DNA from: Macrotis lagotis
Taxonomy: Eukaryota; Chordata; Mammalia; Peramelemorphia; Peramelidae
DNA: 64,000 nt
Reading direction: 5' to 3'
Assembly (NCBI RefSeq): GCF_037893015.1
Contig: NC_133661.1
Location: 186,064,306-186,128,305, forward strand
The translations under genes were made by a program, and so were the position numbers. The notes beneath the pieces were generated by a model. That model saw only the letters and a list, made by a program, of their open reading frames with translations. It was not told the DNA's origin and made no database searches. Each line of letters begins with the position of its first letter. Within the stretch, counting starts at the first letter, position 1. Shown here piece after piece: positions 1 to 11,339 of this stretch.

Positions 1-885
1 GATACTGATAATACTCATATGAACCTTCTCATTTAATAGAGCAGGTAGATTGAGCTTTTATAGATGGGCATAGGAGAGAGCTGAATTTGAAGATATAAAA
101 TACTGTAAAAATGGAGTCAATGGGTAAAAGGGAAATATAGTGAGAGTAAGAGAAAGGAGAGGTAGAATAGGCTAAGATATTTCATGTAGCTTTTGCAGTG
201 GTATGTAAGGGGGAAAGCAAGTGGGAATGATGGAACCTTCATTCTCATCATAAATGGCTCAGAGAGAAAACAGCATACACACTCAATAGGGTACAGACAT
301 CTAGAAGGAAAAAGGAGAGAAGGGGGACAGGGGGAAGAGGAGGATGTAGGTGATAGAGGAGTGGATAGATCATAGGAGAGGACAGTCAGATATAACACAT
401 TTTCTTTTTTTACTTTTTTGCAAGGTGCTGGGATTGAGTTTTCTGTCCAGTACCATGGGTCTGGGTGGTTGCTGGGTCTCTGGGGTAGGATGTGGGCTTG
501 GGGCTTCTTGGCCTCAGGGCTGGTGTTCCGTCTGCTGTGCCACTTGGTTGCCCCATAGCACATTTCTGAAGATGGACAGAGTAAGAGGAGAGAGAAAATA
601 TAATAGATGGTAGTGGGGAGGAATGGATGGAGGGAATTACAAACAGCAACAGCAACTGTAGAAAAATATGGAAGAAACTTCTATGACGAACTTATGATAA
701 AGGATGTGATCCACCCAAGACAGAACTGATGCTATCAGAACACAGACTGAAAAACATTTTTTTCCTCTTTCTTTTACTTTATTTCTCATAAGGTTTCATA
801 TTTTTGTGGGGGAGGGGTACTATGTTTCCTCTTAAACAAGAATATTTTAGTAATGTGTAATAAAAATAAAAAAATCTAAAAAAGG
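1..885 (+). mobile_element. L1/HAL1-type LINE, 3' part (cut by window start)
   Basis: Most of this segment aligns by eye, with the same order of landmarks, to the reversed HAL1-type element at 27.25-30.51 kb. It holds the 3' untranslated region after ORF1 and ends in an A-rich tail (TAAAAATAAAAAAATC) near 880. Around 416-555 it contains an antisense SINE-like module also present in the other copy. No coding capacity remains. The 5' part lies outside the window. Confidence 0.65.
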
Positions 886-925
886 TACTGCCATAGATAT
901 TATGAGGAAACAATCTATTTATAGA

Positions 926-972
<47 letters not shown>
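926..972. repeat. (CA)n microsatellite
   Basis: Uninterrupted CA dinucleotide run of about 23 units, just downstream of the A-rich LINE tail. Confidence 0.95.
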
Positions 973-973
<1 letters not shown>

Positions 974-1124
974 CCCCAAAGAGCTGCCACTGTGGGGAAG
1001 TATAAACCAATGGAGAATTAAGGAAATTACCCCTATGCCATGAAGATGGTCTCATTCTGTTTCTACCAGACTGCTAGGCAGTGAACCAGACCTGCAGATG
1101 CAGGATTGTATAGCATCAAGGAGG

Positions 1125-1290
1125 GTAGGATTTTTAGAGTTGGAATTGGCAAGCTCATCTAGTCTTCATTTTACAGTTGAGGAAAGAGGTCCTAAAGGGC
1201 ATAAGTAGCATGTCTATGCTGGTATTGAATATTAAGTAGTAGAGTCAAGATTTGAACACAGAAGTACCAACTCCTAATCCAGGAAGCTTT
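1125..1290 (-). repeat. MIR-like old SINE fragment
   Basis: Degenerate match to the 'cattttacagatgaggaaactgag ... agatttgaacac' core of MIR/CORE-type SINEs in reverse orientation. Old and strongly diverged. Confidence 0.4.
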
Positions 1291-1315
1291 ACCATGCTTA
1301 AAAAAATAATAATAT

Positions 1316-1468
1316 GGGGTGGCTAGGTGGAGTAGTGGATAAAGCACCGGCCCTGGAGTCAGGAGTACCTGGGTTCAAATCCTGTCTCAGACACTTAATA
1401 ATTACCTAGCTGTGTGGCCTTGGGCGAGCCACTTAACCCCGTTTGCCTTGCAAAAACCTAAAAAAAAT
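1316..1468 (+). mobile_element. tRNA-headed marsupial SINE (WSINE-like)
   Basis: Near full-length copy. It starts GGGGTGGCTAGGTGG, has the box-B-like GGTTCAAATCC, the family-specific ACTTAATAATTACCTAGCTG block, and the 3' end TTGCCTTGCAAAAACC followed by an A-rich tail. The family name is from memory; the family itself is defined here by some twenty copies in this window. Confidence 0.85.
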
Positions 1469-1742
1469 AATAGTAATACTTGAGACTCATATAGCAATTG
1501 TCATCAAACAAATACATTCCTGTTTATCTTCCTATTTTAGAGCTAGATCTTCCTATTTAAGTCCATGTTCTTCCTTCACCCACAAATATGAATTTCTCTC
1601 CTTGTTTTCTGATTCCTTTGCCTCTTTCAAGGCTATATTTGATAATAATTTTGACCTCATTACCCTTATAAAATCTCCTTTAAAGCTCCACTCAGAAGAC
1701 TCATCTTATGAATATAAATGTAGCTTTGTGAAGGTTAGATCC

Positions 1743-1776
1743 TAAGAGTGAAAATGTAGGCAGGACCAAAGGGATC
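1743..1776 (+). repeat. 34-bp block, copy 1 (second copy upstream of RNASE1)
   Basis: 34 bp identical at 33 positions to 3064-3097, about 90 bp before the RNASE1 TATA box. Weaker similarity extends upstream in both copies (a GTGAAGG...GATC stretch) with a gap. It may be a relic of a duplicated promoter region or of an unrecognised old repeat. Confidence 0.6.
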
Positions 1777-2284
1777 TAAGTGCTGATCCAGGTATGTTAA
1801 ATTGCTTGAAATAGAACTTGGCTAAATCATGAAAGTCCTCACCAGAAAGTCAGTCAATTGGGAGGGTGTGGGATGGATCAGAGATGTTATTATATTTTGG
1901 ACTCCATTCACTCTGGTCTCCTCCCTTCTTTAAATCTTACTCCTCCCTAATGAGCACAACATCTAAGTATTTGGTCCTAAGGACAATCCAAAATTGACTT
2001 TTTTTTCAGTCTAAGCAACTTGTACAAATTATCTGCTAAGGTATTATATGGTCATCCGTGTTGGTGGATGTGTATCTAAAACAAAGATATAACAAACCTT
2101 TTGAAGCATTGTTATATAATTTGAACTATAATGTGCTTGGCTGCTGGCATGAGAATGTAGGCCATACTACATTGATAAGGTTGATTTCTCATGGTTGATC
2201 TTGGCAAACCCTTACCACAGGAGGACACTTGTTACATCTGCTCACTTACCACCAACCACAGTCAAATGGATATATAAAAGAAAA

Positions 2285-2425
2285 AAGTGATGGATTTGAA
2301 ATCAGAGGGTATGTGCTTGAATCCAGACAATGACATTTACTACTTCCTTTATATTGCCAGTTAATCTCTCTGTATTTCTGTTTCCTCAACTATAAAATGA
2401 TAGGGTGAAACTATGTGAACTCAAA
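2285..2425 (+). repeat. MIR-like SINE fragment
   Basis: Degenerate tRNA-SINE body (gatttgaaatcagaggg ... cttgaatcc ... tttcctcaactataaaatga), the usual forward order of MIR-type SINEs. Confidence 0.5.
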
Positions 2426-2524
2426 TATACCTTCTCTTTCTCAATCTCTGCCCTTATAAGGACCTCAAGTATCTTTCCTTGGAAATGATTATAGTTTTTA
2501 AAAAATAGAAAGTATTGATCAGTT

Positions 2525-2660
2525 TTTACAAGATAATGGGGTTAAGTGGCTCGCCCAAGGCCACACAGCTAGGTAATTAAGTGTCTAAGGCTGTATTTGA
2601 ACTCAGGTACTCCTGACTCCAGAGCCGGTGCTCTATCCACTGCACCACCTAGCTGCCCCC
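2525..2660 (-). mobile_element. WSINE-like SINE
   Basis: Reverse copy running from the 3' part (taatggggttaagtggctcg) to the head (ccacctagctgccccc). One internal repeat of the AATTA block is missing. Confidence 0.85.
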
Positions 2661-3183
2661 ATTGATATATGTTTTTTAAAAAAGTAATTAATGATAAAAA
2701 TAAACAAGTGAAATATTTGCCAGAAATAAAGAAATAAGCAAAAAGCACCTTCCAAAAGCAGATTAGAACAAACATCCAAAGAATAATGTCTAGATCCTGA
2801 CTATAGAAGTCACGAGAAAATTGTTTCCTTTTAATGTTATCAAATCTTATTTCCTGTCTGTTTTTCCTCCCCAAGAGACTGAATTTTAAAAATTATAAAT
2901 TCTAAAATAATTCTTAAAAAATTAGGAAGGAACTAATCAGTGTAGGTGAGATTTTTGGACCTTGTTAGCAAAAGTGTTTCTCTTTCACTATTAAGTTTAT
3001 TTATGGTCTGCTTTCTGTGAAGGCACAGATCTGTCAAGACTGAAATAATGAGAAAGTAAATAATAAGAGTAAAAATGTAGGCAGGACCAAAGGGATCAGA
3101 CTCTTCTCTGGACCTAAGCCTCTATGCTCCTCCCTCTCCTTCTTCCCAAGGAGCCAACCCTCCCCCCTCCTTTTTTTGTATCT

Positions 3184-3191
3184 TATATAAG
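3184..3191 (+). promoter_or_regulatory. RNASE1: TATA box of RNASE1
   Basis: TATATAAG follows a pyrimidine-rich stretch and lies about 78 bp before a strong splice donor, as expected for the short noncoding first exon of RNase A-family genes. Transcription would start near 3212-3216. I infer the start from TATA spacing; no initiator could be tested. Confidence 0.6.
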
Positions 3192-3212
3192 ACCTGCCTC
3201 CCATGGGGAGAG

Positions 3213-3268
3213 GGAAGTGAACTGGTACTAATATTCACTTCAACCTAGAGATTGAACAAAAATCAAGG
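3213..3268 (+). other. RNASE1: Predicted noncoding exon 1 of RNASE1
   Basis: The start is inferred from the TATA box. The end is set by the donor CAAGG|GTAAGTAAGG with GT at 3269-3270. The exon has no ATG in a useful frame, in keeping with the family rule that exon 1 is untranslated and one exon carries the whole protein. The intron would run 3269-4171. Confidence 0.55.
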
Positions 3269-3789
3269 GTAAGTAAGGCACTGGATATTCTCAAAGGGGT
3301 AGTCTCTGAGGGCTCAAGAAATAGCAGGAATGGAGTGTACTAGGAAAGAACTAAATAGGAAGCTTAATGTTGGATAGAAGAGAGAAAGAAAAGGAAGTAA
3401 CCTAATGAGAATAGATCTCACCTTCAGGAGTGGGGAAGGGGAATAATAATTTAGAGAGGATTTAACTTTCTTTGGAAGTTAGTGGAATTGATTCATGCTA
3501 CTAGTGACCAGGACTAGTTTCTATGATCTAGAATAATTGAGAAAATATCAGACCTATTCATGGCATTTAGATGCTGTGACTTGACCTGTAGAAAATGTAG
3601 ATTCAAAAGGAGAAATAGGGTCATGTATTGGAGAGAAAGCTAGACTGAGAGTCAAGAAGACCTGGTTTCAAGTTCTTCTGTGGGACTCAGAGAGTAGTTT
3701 AATCTTTGTGCCCAAGGAAGCTGCTTGGTAGAGGGAATTTCTGAAATTTCCTTATACCAAGGGACTCTTGGATTGCATAAAAGGTTGCA

Positions 3790-3797
3790 AGCTTCTG

Positions 3798-3857
<60 letters not shown>

Positions 3858-3858
3858 A
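3790..3858. repeat. (CA)n microsatellite in RNASE1 intron
   Basis: About 30 CA units with one late interruption, inside the predicted single intron. Confidence 0.95.
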
Positions 3859-3879
3859 TTTATTCACACTCATGCCAAA

Positions 3880-4035
3880 TGGATTCATAAGATCATAGAG
3901 TTGAAAAGGATTATAGAATTCATTGTCTTTCAAGCAATGGGATTCACACACTGACAATTGGCATCAAGGATTATTTTAGAGATCTATGTAGCCAAACCCC
4001 CTCATTTTACATATAAGAAAACTGACCTTGTTTGT
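3880..4035 (-). repeat. MIR-like fragment in RNASE1 intron
   Basis: Pieces such as catagagttgaaaagga and ccccctcattttacatataag match the old reverse MIR-type pattern seen also at 1125 and 5055. Confidence 0.4.
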
Positions 4036-4196
4036 CTAGTTTGTTCTTCAGGGAAAAAGTTAGGATAGAGTCAGTTAGCTAGGAGAGTTGGCATGAGGTT
4101 GGAACGTGGGACTGGGATTTTCATTCCAAAGTGAAAAATCCTTCCTCATCATTTTTCTCTTTCTTGAATAGATTCCTGTTAGTAAGTGAGGCCATT

Positions 4197-4646
4197 ATGG
4201 CTCAGATGAGTTCCCATATGATACTGCTGCTGGGTTTACTCCTCTTGGGGCTTGTTCAACAATCAGTTGGCAAAGAGTCACCTGCAAAGAAGTTTCAGCG
4301 GCAGCACATGGATCCAGGGAACTTGATCAACAATGACAACAACTACTGCAACCACATGATGAAGGCCAGGAACATGACAAAAGGGAGGTGCAAGCCTGTC
4401 AATACTTTCATACACGAGCCTAAAGAATTAGTCGATGCTGTTTGCCAGGAGTCTAACATCACCTGCAAGAATGGGCAGCAAAAATGTCACCAGAGTAGTT
4501 TGCCTATGACCCTCACCTACTGCAAGCAGACTGGAGCCTCCAAATACCCCAATTGCCAGTATAGGGCTTCCTATCTTACCAAACGTATCATTGTGGCCTG
4601 TGAAGGGAAAATCTATGTGCCTGTGCACTTTGATGCTTCTGTATAG
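4197..4646 (+). CDS. RNASE1: Pancreatic-type secreted ribonuclease (RNase 1)
   Basis: The 149-residue precursor has a 25-residue signal peptide (a leucine-rich core ending QQSVG) and a 124-residue mature enzyme beginning [13 protein letters not shown], exactly the length of bovine RNase A. Every key residue falls at the canonical number. These are catalytic His12, Lys41 (in CKPVNTF) and His119 (in VPVHFDASV), plus Thr45, Phe120, Asp121 and eight cysteines at 26, 40, 58, 65, 72, 84, 95 and 110. Sequons occur at Asn34 (NMT) and Asn62 (NIT). The family cleaves RNA 3' of pyrimidines, and this member is expected to be a secreted digestive or extracellular enzyme. I chose the ATG at 4197 because the in-frame extension back to 4131 is intronic; a strong acceptor (pyrimidines then GAATAG) ends at 4171. 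It strongly resembles marsupial RNase 1 and is very probably functional. Confidence 0.95.
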   Translation: MAQMSSHMILLLGLLLLGLVQQSVGKESPAKKFQRQHMDPGNLINNDNNYCNHMMKARNMTKGRCKPVNTFIHEPKELVDAVCQESNITCKNGQQKCHQSSLPMTLTYCKQTGASKYPNCQYRASYLTKRIIVACEGKIYVPVHFDASV

Positions 4647-4943
4647 GATGGGGGGCTGATTCTGGAGAAAAGGGAATTCCTCCTTGGCACAATTTATATC
4701 ATTGTCATCACTGTTTCTTCCTCCCTGACAAAGTGTCTGAATTAGCACTTTCTTTTTTCATCATCCCTTTGCACTTCCCTATCACTGATGCATACTTTTC
4801 CTCAAGCTTTTCCTCTCTGGGACCAGACTGTGAGTGGGTATTGCTGAAAGATCCCCCTCCACTCTGGGGATATGTTTCATGGGTATGTTCAGGGTAAAGT
4901 ACAATGAGGGTCCCAGATGTTATAACCTTTCACTGCTATTCTT

Positions 4944-4949
4944 AATAAA
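4944..4949 (+). terminator. RNASE1: Poly(A) signal of RNASE1
   Basis: AATAAA about 300 bp after the stop codon, followed by a GT-rich element (ctgtgtctgtgt) at 4981-4992. This is the usual layout of a mammalian 3' end, giving a 3' UTR of roughly 320 bp. Confidence 0.75.
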
Positions 4950-5054
4950 ACATACCTGGTCCCAGGTGAAGTTGCTAAAACTGTGTCTGTGTAATTTTTT
5001 AAAAAAAAATTCCTTTATGGGATGAGAACTAGAGCTTTCAGTGCATATTGTGAT

Positions 5055-5240
5055 CAGGTCTCACGGACACATAGATGTAGAGCTGAAAGAGACCTCAGAA
5101 AATATTTAATCCAACCTTGTTATTTTACAGATGAAGACAGTGGGGGGAGGCAAGTGTGTTGTCAAAGTAAAACAGGTTATAAGCAATAGAAGTGGGTTTT
5201 GAACTTGGGTCTTCTGACTACAGAGACTGAAAATTTCCAC
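5055..5240 (-). repeat. MIR-like SINE fragment
   Basis: Degenerate 'gtagagctgaaagagacctcag ... attttacagatgaagac ... gttttgaacttgggtcttctgac' order, the reverse pattern of MIR-type SINEs. Confidence 0.5.
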
Positions 5241-6515
5241 TAAATGGCATTCTTTCTCATATGGGCAACTTGATTTCTGATAATGGAGTTGGGGCTGTGG
5301 AGTTGAAATTTGTTCTTGTGAATTTATTCCCAGTTTAAGTCAATTGTTGTCTGCTCCACCATCCAATAACCTGGGGACTCTGCCTCTACATTTGGGCTGA
5401 GGGAGGGATCATTATATTCAGAGGCATAATTTGGGATGGTATGATCTCTGGAAGACATTATAAGATAAAGGGTCTGTGGTTTTATGATGATTTCTTTTTC
5501 CTTCTTTGGGTCACCTGTCAGGATTGTAGCTTCTAAACTGAAACAGCGCACCAAAGTTATCATGACCACTTACTGAGAAAGAAGATGATGTTTTAGCTTT
5601 CCTCTATTACCAGTTATATATTGATTCTTTGTTTGAGCCTATTTTCCCTCAGAATGACAAGTTTCTTCCTCATGACTCATTTTAGTTCTTATACTCTTTT
5701 ATGTAATTCTCAGGGCACCAGACTCATATTGCTGTCTCCACTTGTTCATTTTATTTAAATCACAGTCTAGCTGTAAGTAAAGGTATGATATGAGTACCTG
5801 AAAGAGTAGAAGAGTCTGATTCTCAAACCAGTCTGGTCATTTGTGTGGACAACCTCCCTCAGTCTGTATCAAGAGGGTGCTAGGATGGGGAAGTTGTAGA
5901 GTGCTGGAAGATAAAGAAAAGATTGTCTTTTTACTCTGATTCCTTTCATTCTTGGCAAGGGTTCTTAAACATTTTTGTATACTATATATTTTTAGCAGTC
6001 TCATGAAACTTATGGATTCCTTTTCAGAAGAATGTTTTTTAAAGCTTAAATGCATAAGATAATAAAATCCCAATTATATAAAGTTCATTGATAGCAGGTT
6101 AAGAACTCATACGTGAGAGCTTGACTGGGTGTGGGACATTAAAATGAGATAAAACAGTCATATTTATCATAAATATGTAGAATATTATATATTTTAAATA
6201 TATAATAGAGGTCCTCTTCCTTGCTCAATTTCACCTCATTCTGACTTCAAAAATGCTCCTGATTTCTCCCTTCTCAAGAAAGTTCTTGTTGATAAGTGAA
6301 CCCTTTGTTGGGAAGTACCCCTTGTAGTTTTAGCCCTTCAGATTTCTTCAGGGTTGGATGGGATTTGAGGTTTTGTATATTTTCACCTTCTCTGTCAGTA
6401 AATGATTGCACTGCATTTGTTATCAGCTCTTTCTTGGGAATTAGTGAGATGCGAGGAGAGATTCTGCAATTGCACAGAAAGCCTGGGAGGAGATGGGGAG
6501 GAGCATCAGGGAAAG
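5241..6515. other. No recognised feature
   Basis: AT-rich intergenic sequence with only short open frames lacking domains. I see no clear repeat or gene. Confidence 0.5.
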
Positions 6516-6519
6516 GGAG

Positions 6520-6520
<1 letters not shown>

Positions 6521-6611
<91 letters not shown>
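6521..6611. repeat. (GA)n microsatellite, about 90 bp
   Basis: Pure purine GA dinucleotide run of about 45 units. The long open frames across it are artefacts of the repeat. Confidence 0.95.
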
Positions 6612-6613
<2 letters not shown>

Positions 6614-8114
6614 TTTAGGAGAGTTTGGGTAACTGGGAGAACCCAGTATAAGGGATATATTAATAACCTTTGGAACTGAAAACAGAAAATAAGGAAAATA
6701 AATAACTATCCAGTAGAGTATGACTCAGGAAGAGCCATGGAAGATAGTACCTTCATTTAACTTTTTAAAAATGTATCATATGAAAGAACAGAATAAGTTT
6801 AAAAAAGATAGGGAAACATATTTGAAGCAAATAAAATAGCTTCAAACTTGACATATAATATTCTCAGTTACTAATGTATTATTAACTGATGTCTGAGTAA
6901 CTGATATACTCTTAAATCAGATACTCATTTTCCAAGGGACTAATAGTCATAGAAAATGAAAAAGATGTTAAAAAAACAAATTCACAAATAAGTAATAGTT
7001 ATTGGAAAATATACATGTCTTTCATAAAGAAACATGTTTTAGCAACTCTCAAGTATAAACTAACATCTACTAAACTGGTACTCATATGCTGATGGTGGAA
7101 TTGCAACTTATAGAGCCTTTTATTGGAGCCCATTCCAAAAACTGTCTTTAGAATATTATATCCCTTGAGTAACTTCTGCACCTTCCTTTTCTAGGCCTTT
7201 CCTTTTCCATTCATTTGCAATGTTCCTAACCCCACCCCCCATCCCACCCCCACCCCTTCTTCAGGTATTTAGTTTCTTCTGTCTCCTTTTACTCTTTCCC
7301 TACCAAACAGAAAATGTTGATGCCATCATAATGTTCTCTGAAAATAGAAGAGGCTCTGGTGACATCATCAGTTTATAATCGTAGCTCACATTTTGATTCA
7401 CTCTATAGTGAATCCGTTTCAATGTGCTGCATCAAGTGACCCTTTCAACTTTCACCCTTCTCACTCTTTGGGGGATGAAAAGTCTTATATACCATAAAAT
7501 AAAAATGAAGGTAAAGATGAGTCACAAAGTAGGGAAGAATTTGAAGGGATAGGGAACCTGTTGGAGGCCTATATCCTGGGAGTTTCTGGAAATAGGGGTA
7601 TTTTTGCACTTTTTACCAGATTATTTTAAGATCTATAGGCTACCCTATCTGAGCAATTTCACCATTAACCTTCTCCCTCCAGAAATTCTTTCTATTATTT
7701 CTCCTCCATTCCTTAAAACCAAGTATAACTCCAGTACCTCTGCTCCTCTTAAACTTAACATTACAAACCCTCCCCACCTTTCCCTGAGGTTCTTAGTCTA
7801 TATTTACATATTCAGAAGTATTACATATGATCATAACTAGTATTAGAATTAATTATATTTAATTATTAGAATTAGAATTAATTATATTAGAATTGTATTA
7901 TATTTACAATTATAATTTATATTATTATAATTATTATAATATAATCATATTGTATATAAGCATTTAATATAATAATAATTATACTATTAATAAAATTACT
8001 AGGATTACATACTAGTAATAAATAGCCTAATAATCTTTTCAGAACATAAAGCCTTTTTTAAATTCCTAGAATGTATCAAGAAGGGCCAGAAAACTGCTCC
8101 TAGAGGACTTTTAA
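6612..8114. other. No recognised gene; AT-rich
   Basis: Includes a TAAT/ATTA-rich simple-sequence patch at about 7830-8000 and a C-rich run near 7232-7255. No protein domain or clear transposon is visible. Confidence 0.45.
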
Positions 8115-8266
8115 GGGGTGGCTAGGTGGCACAGTGGATAAAACACTGGCCCTGGAGTCAGGAGTACCTGCGTTCAAACTCAGGCTCAGACACTTAATAA
8201 TTACCTAGCTGCGTGGCCCTGGGCAAGTCACTTAACCACATTTGCCTTGCAAAATCCTAAAAAAAG
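8115..8266 (+). mobile_element. WSINE-like SINE with TSD
   Basis: Full-length copy from GGGGTGGCTAGGTGG to the A-rich end. Flanks GAGGACTTTT and GAGACTTTTT form a slightly decayed target-site duplication. Confidence 0.9.
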
Positions 8267-8439
8267 AGACTTTTTAGAGGAAATTTCTACTTTGGGTAAG
8301 AGGTTAGATTCAATGACTTGAGGTCCCTGAAGAGACCTAATTCTATGAAGCTATGATCCTTTTTAGAGGGAGATCTTCCTTTCATATTTCTTTCATATCA
8401 GTTTTTTTGTAGCTTTTCTTAGTTCTACCTGCCAAGTTA

Positions 8440-8740
8440 GCACTCATACTTACATGACAATAAAATATCAACCTGGAAATGAAAATGACCAGCCCTCAAG
8501 GAACTTAAATTCTATTGAATGTAAACAGATACACAAGTGAATGTATACCAAATAAATTCAGAATAATTACAACATCAAGGGTAGAGAGCATTAATAACAA
8601 TGGTTATCAGGTGAAGTCTCTCCTAGGAAGAGGTACTTGAGATGGATCTTGATGAGAAACTAGGAGTTACAAAAGATAGAAGAAAAAGAATACGCTTGGT
8701 TTGAGACATGGGTTTGTGCAAAGAACCTGAGAAAATCAAA
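8440..8740 (+). repeat. Old LINE fragment (L3/CR1-like)
   Basis: Degenerate 'cctcaaggaacttaaattctattgaatg ... gatgagaaactaggagtt ... gggtttgtgcaaagaacc' order, which I associate with an old LINE 3' region common in marsupials. No frame is kept. Confidence 0.4.
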
Positions 8741-9419
8741 TTGATAGTCTCCATTTTTTGTAATTGATTCTACTATGAATTATTGCAGATATTTTATATA
8801 CTGCCTGTTATATTTCTTTGCCTCTAAGATAAGTTCAGCTTCTCTCTGAGTAAAATAAGTTCAGATCTTTACTTTTCCTGCTAATCACCGTTCTGTTCTT
8901 ATGGCAAGAAAATCTGTTGTCTTTTTAGGATGCAGGTGAATGCCAGGGAGTCTGGGTTTGTTCATCTCTGAAACACTGACTGCTCTTCAAGAAAATCTGG
9001 TTAGTTATCACTGTAACTCTAACTAGCCATGAAGGTGGACACCAATGAACTTTCCATAGCAAACAAGAAGGAGGGTTTATTGCTAGCCCTGCAATCCAAG
9101 CTTCCAATAAATCATATTGTTTTTCCATTTATAATGCTTCTAAATTTGGATACACATCCTTTTGTCTGTAAAAATAATCAGCCTTCATTTGAGATATCTT
9201 GGTTTCCTGGAGAACTGAGAGACCTCTTTTTATTGGTAACTGCTAGCCATACCAATAAATTTAATGTGCTCAAAACTTTGTGTCTCATTTTACCTTAATT
9301 TCAGTTGTGACATTATAGAGGGAGAAGATAAAATGTTTAGAATGGGGAAGTAAGTCAATTTAACTGAAATGTACAGTGTGTTAGAGATACTAATGTAAAA
9401 TCAACTTAAAAAAGAGAGA

Positions 9420-9674
9420 CTTAAATTGTGAAGGGCTGCAAAGGTCAAATATATATTATCCTAGAAGTAACAGGAAACAATACAAGCTTTATAATATAGG
9501 GAGTGGCATGGTTAGGCCCATACTTTTGAAAAGTCAGTTTGGTGGCTGGCTAGTAACTTGGGGAGATAGATTTGAAGTAGGAGAGACTGAATACTAAGAA
9601 TAGATTAAAAGGCTCTTGGAGTGGGTCAAGTCATTGGGTGGTGATAGGGACTTAAGTAGTTGCTGTATTGGTAG

Positions 9675-9711
<37 letters not shown>

Positions 9712-10030
9712 GACATCACAAAGTCAGAATTAATTAGATTTCACAACAGATTAAAAAAGAGAAGTATGGTGGTGAGGGAGAATGAAGAGGTGAGGACTAC
9801 TTTAAGATTAGGAATTTTGGGGGAGACTAGGTGGCAGTGGATAGAGCACTGGCCCTGGAGTCAGGAGTACCTGAGTTCAAATCCGGTCTCAGACACTTAA
9901 TAATTACCTAGCTGAGTGGCCTGGGGCAAGCCACTTAACCCCATTTGCCTTGCAAAAACCTAAAAATAAAATAGATTAGGAATTTGAATAATCAGAAGAT
10001 GGTAGTGCCATGTTTAGGGAAATGAGGATT
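9420..10030 (+). repeat. Old LINE fragment (L3/CR1-like), split by a SINE
   Basis: Contains 'ttgtgaagggctgcaaaggtcaaa', 'gggagtggcatggttaggcc' and 'aagattaggaattttgg', the order of an old LINE 3' region. It is interrupted by a GA microsatellite at 9678-9706 and by the SINE at 9818-9972. Confidence 0.45.
9818..9972 (+). mobile_element. WSINE-like SINE with 13-bp TSD
   Basis: Full-length copy flanked by perfect duplications AGATTAGGAATTT at 9805-9817 and 9973-9985. Confidence 0.93.
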
Positions 10031-10034
10031 GGGG

Positions 10035-10605
10035 GGGAAATGCAATTCAATATATATTTCTTGAATACCTACTATATGCCAAGTTTACATGTATTAGGGA
10101 TCTAAAAATTAAGGATGAGAATGGTCTCTGGCCTCAAGGAGTTCAATATATGGGGGGGGGAACAAAATGTATATAAATAACACCTAATAATTACCTAGCT
10201 ACACAGCTACACACGACCTTGGGCAAGTCACTTAACCACACTGACTTGTTAAAAACTAAAAAAAAGTATATGGATAAGTAAATGCAAAACATATACAAAG
10301 TCAACACAGAATGCTTTTGTGTTGGTGGAGAGAATACTAACAGCTTGGAAAGGGGTGGGCAATGAAAAAATGGCTCCTAAAGGTTATTATAATTTCACTG
10401 TTTCATTTTCAACAGGCAAAGGAAAGGAGTGCAGATATTGAAAGAAGAAATACAAAGCCTTTGCAAAGTTGCAATGGGTGGGAGATGTCATATATGAGAA
10501 GCATCATGTAGATCAAATTGGCTAGAACATGGAGCACACAAAAGAGGGGAGTGTATAATCACTTTGGAAAGGATAGGCAAGAGCCATATTGTAGGGGATG
10601 AATTT
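10035..10605 (+). repeat. Old LINE fragments (L3/CR1-like) with a SINE 3' half
   Basis: Starts with 'ttcaatatatatttcttgaatacctactatatgccaag', the usual opening of this old LINE 3' region. The 3' half of a WSINE-like copy (acctaataattacctagct to aaaaactaaaaa) is embedded at about 10180-10265. Confidence 0.45.
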
Positions 10606-10893
10606 TTTAAAATAAATTTTTATTGATATCTTTTGGTTTTTAATATCAGTGGAATTTCTTCCTATATCCCTCTCTCTTGCCTATCCCAGAGAACTAATTA
10701 TAGCAAAATAGCAAATTATATGTATAAAGAGTGGGGAAGGAAAATAGGAGAAAAGAATTCAGTGAAGTCAATCAATAATTTTAAAAATTCTGTAAATATA
10801 TTATTAAATACTGATGGATCTCTTCCTTATTTTGTTTCTTAGGCCCCTCTCTCCCCCATTTTTCTGACCTAAACTACTTTCCAGTGTTTTTTG

Positions 10894-11010
10894 TTTTTTT
10901 GGCAAGGCAATGGTGTTAAATGACTTGCCCAAGGTTAAACAACTAGGTGTCTAAGGTTGGATCCTGATTCCAGGATTGACTCTCTATTCACCGTGCCACC
11001 TGGCTGCCCC
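10894..11010 (-). mobile_element. WSINE-like SINE, diverged
   Basis: Reverse copy from tttttggcaaggcaatgg to gccacctggctgccccc with an internal deletion. Confidence 0.75.
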
Positions 11011-11167
11011 CACCCCAACACCACTTTCCAGTTTTCTTAATAGCTTTTGTTGATTAGTGAGATAAAAGCTTATTTATCTCTTATATCAAAAATAATTAAA
11101 TTAGGATCAGGAATTTTTTTCCTTTCTTATTTCCTCATTCAGATACAGAAACCTGTAGGTTGTTCAG

Positions 11168-11329
11168 GTTTTTTTTTTTTTTTTAGGTTTTTACAAAGCA
11201 AATGGGGTTAAATGGCTTGGCCCAGGCCACACAGCTAGGTAATTATTAAGTGTCTGAGGCAGTACTTGAACTCAGGTACTCCTGACTCTAGGGCTGGTGC
11301 TCTGTCCACTGTGCCACCTAGCTGCTCCA
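11168..11329 (-). mobile_element. WSINE-like SINE with 9-bp TSD
   Basis: Reverse full-length copy whose tail reads as poly-T. GTTGTTCAG flanks both sides (11159-11167 and 11330-11338). Confidence 0.9.
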
Positions 11330-11339
11330 GTTGTTCAGT

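Noticed and set aside
4428-4748. Minus-strand open frame across RNASE1
   Set aside because: It is the antisense of the RNASE1 coding exon and has no independent features.
6296-6679. Two plus-strand frames with long Arg-Glu runs
   Set aside because: They are created by the GA microsatellite; the flanking parts show no domain.
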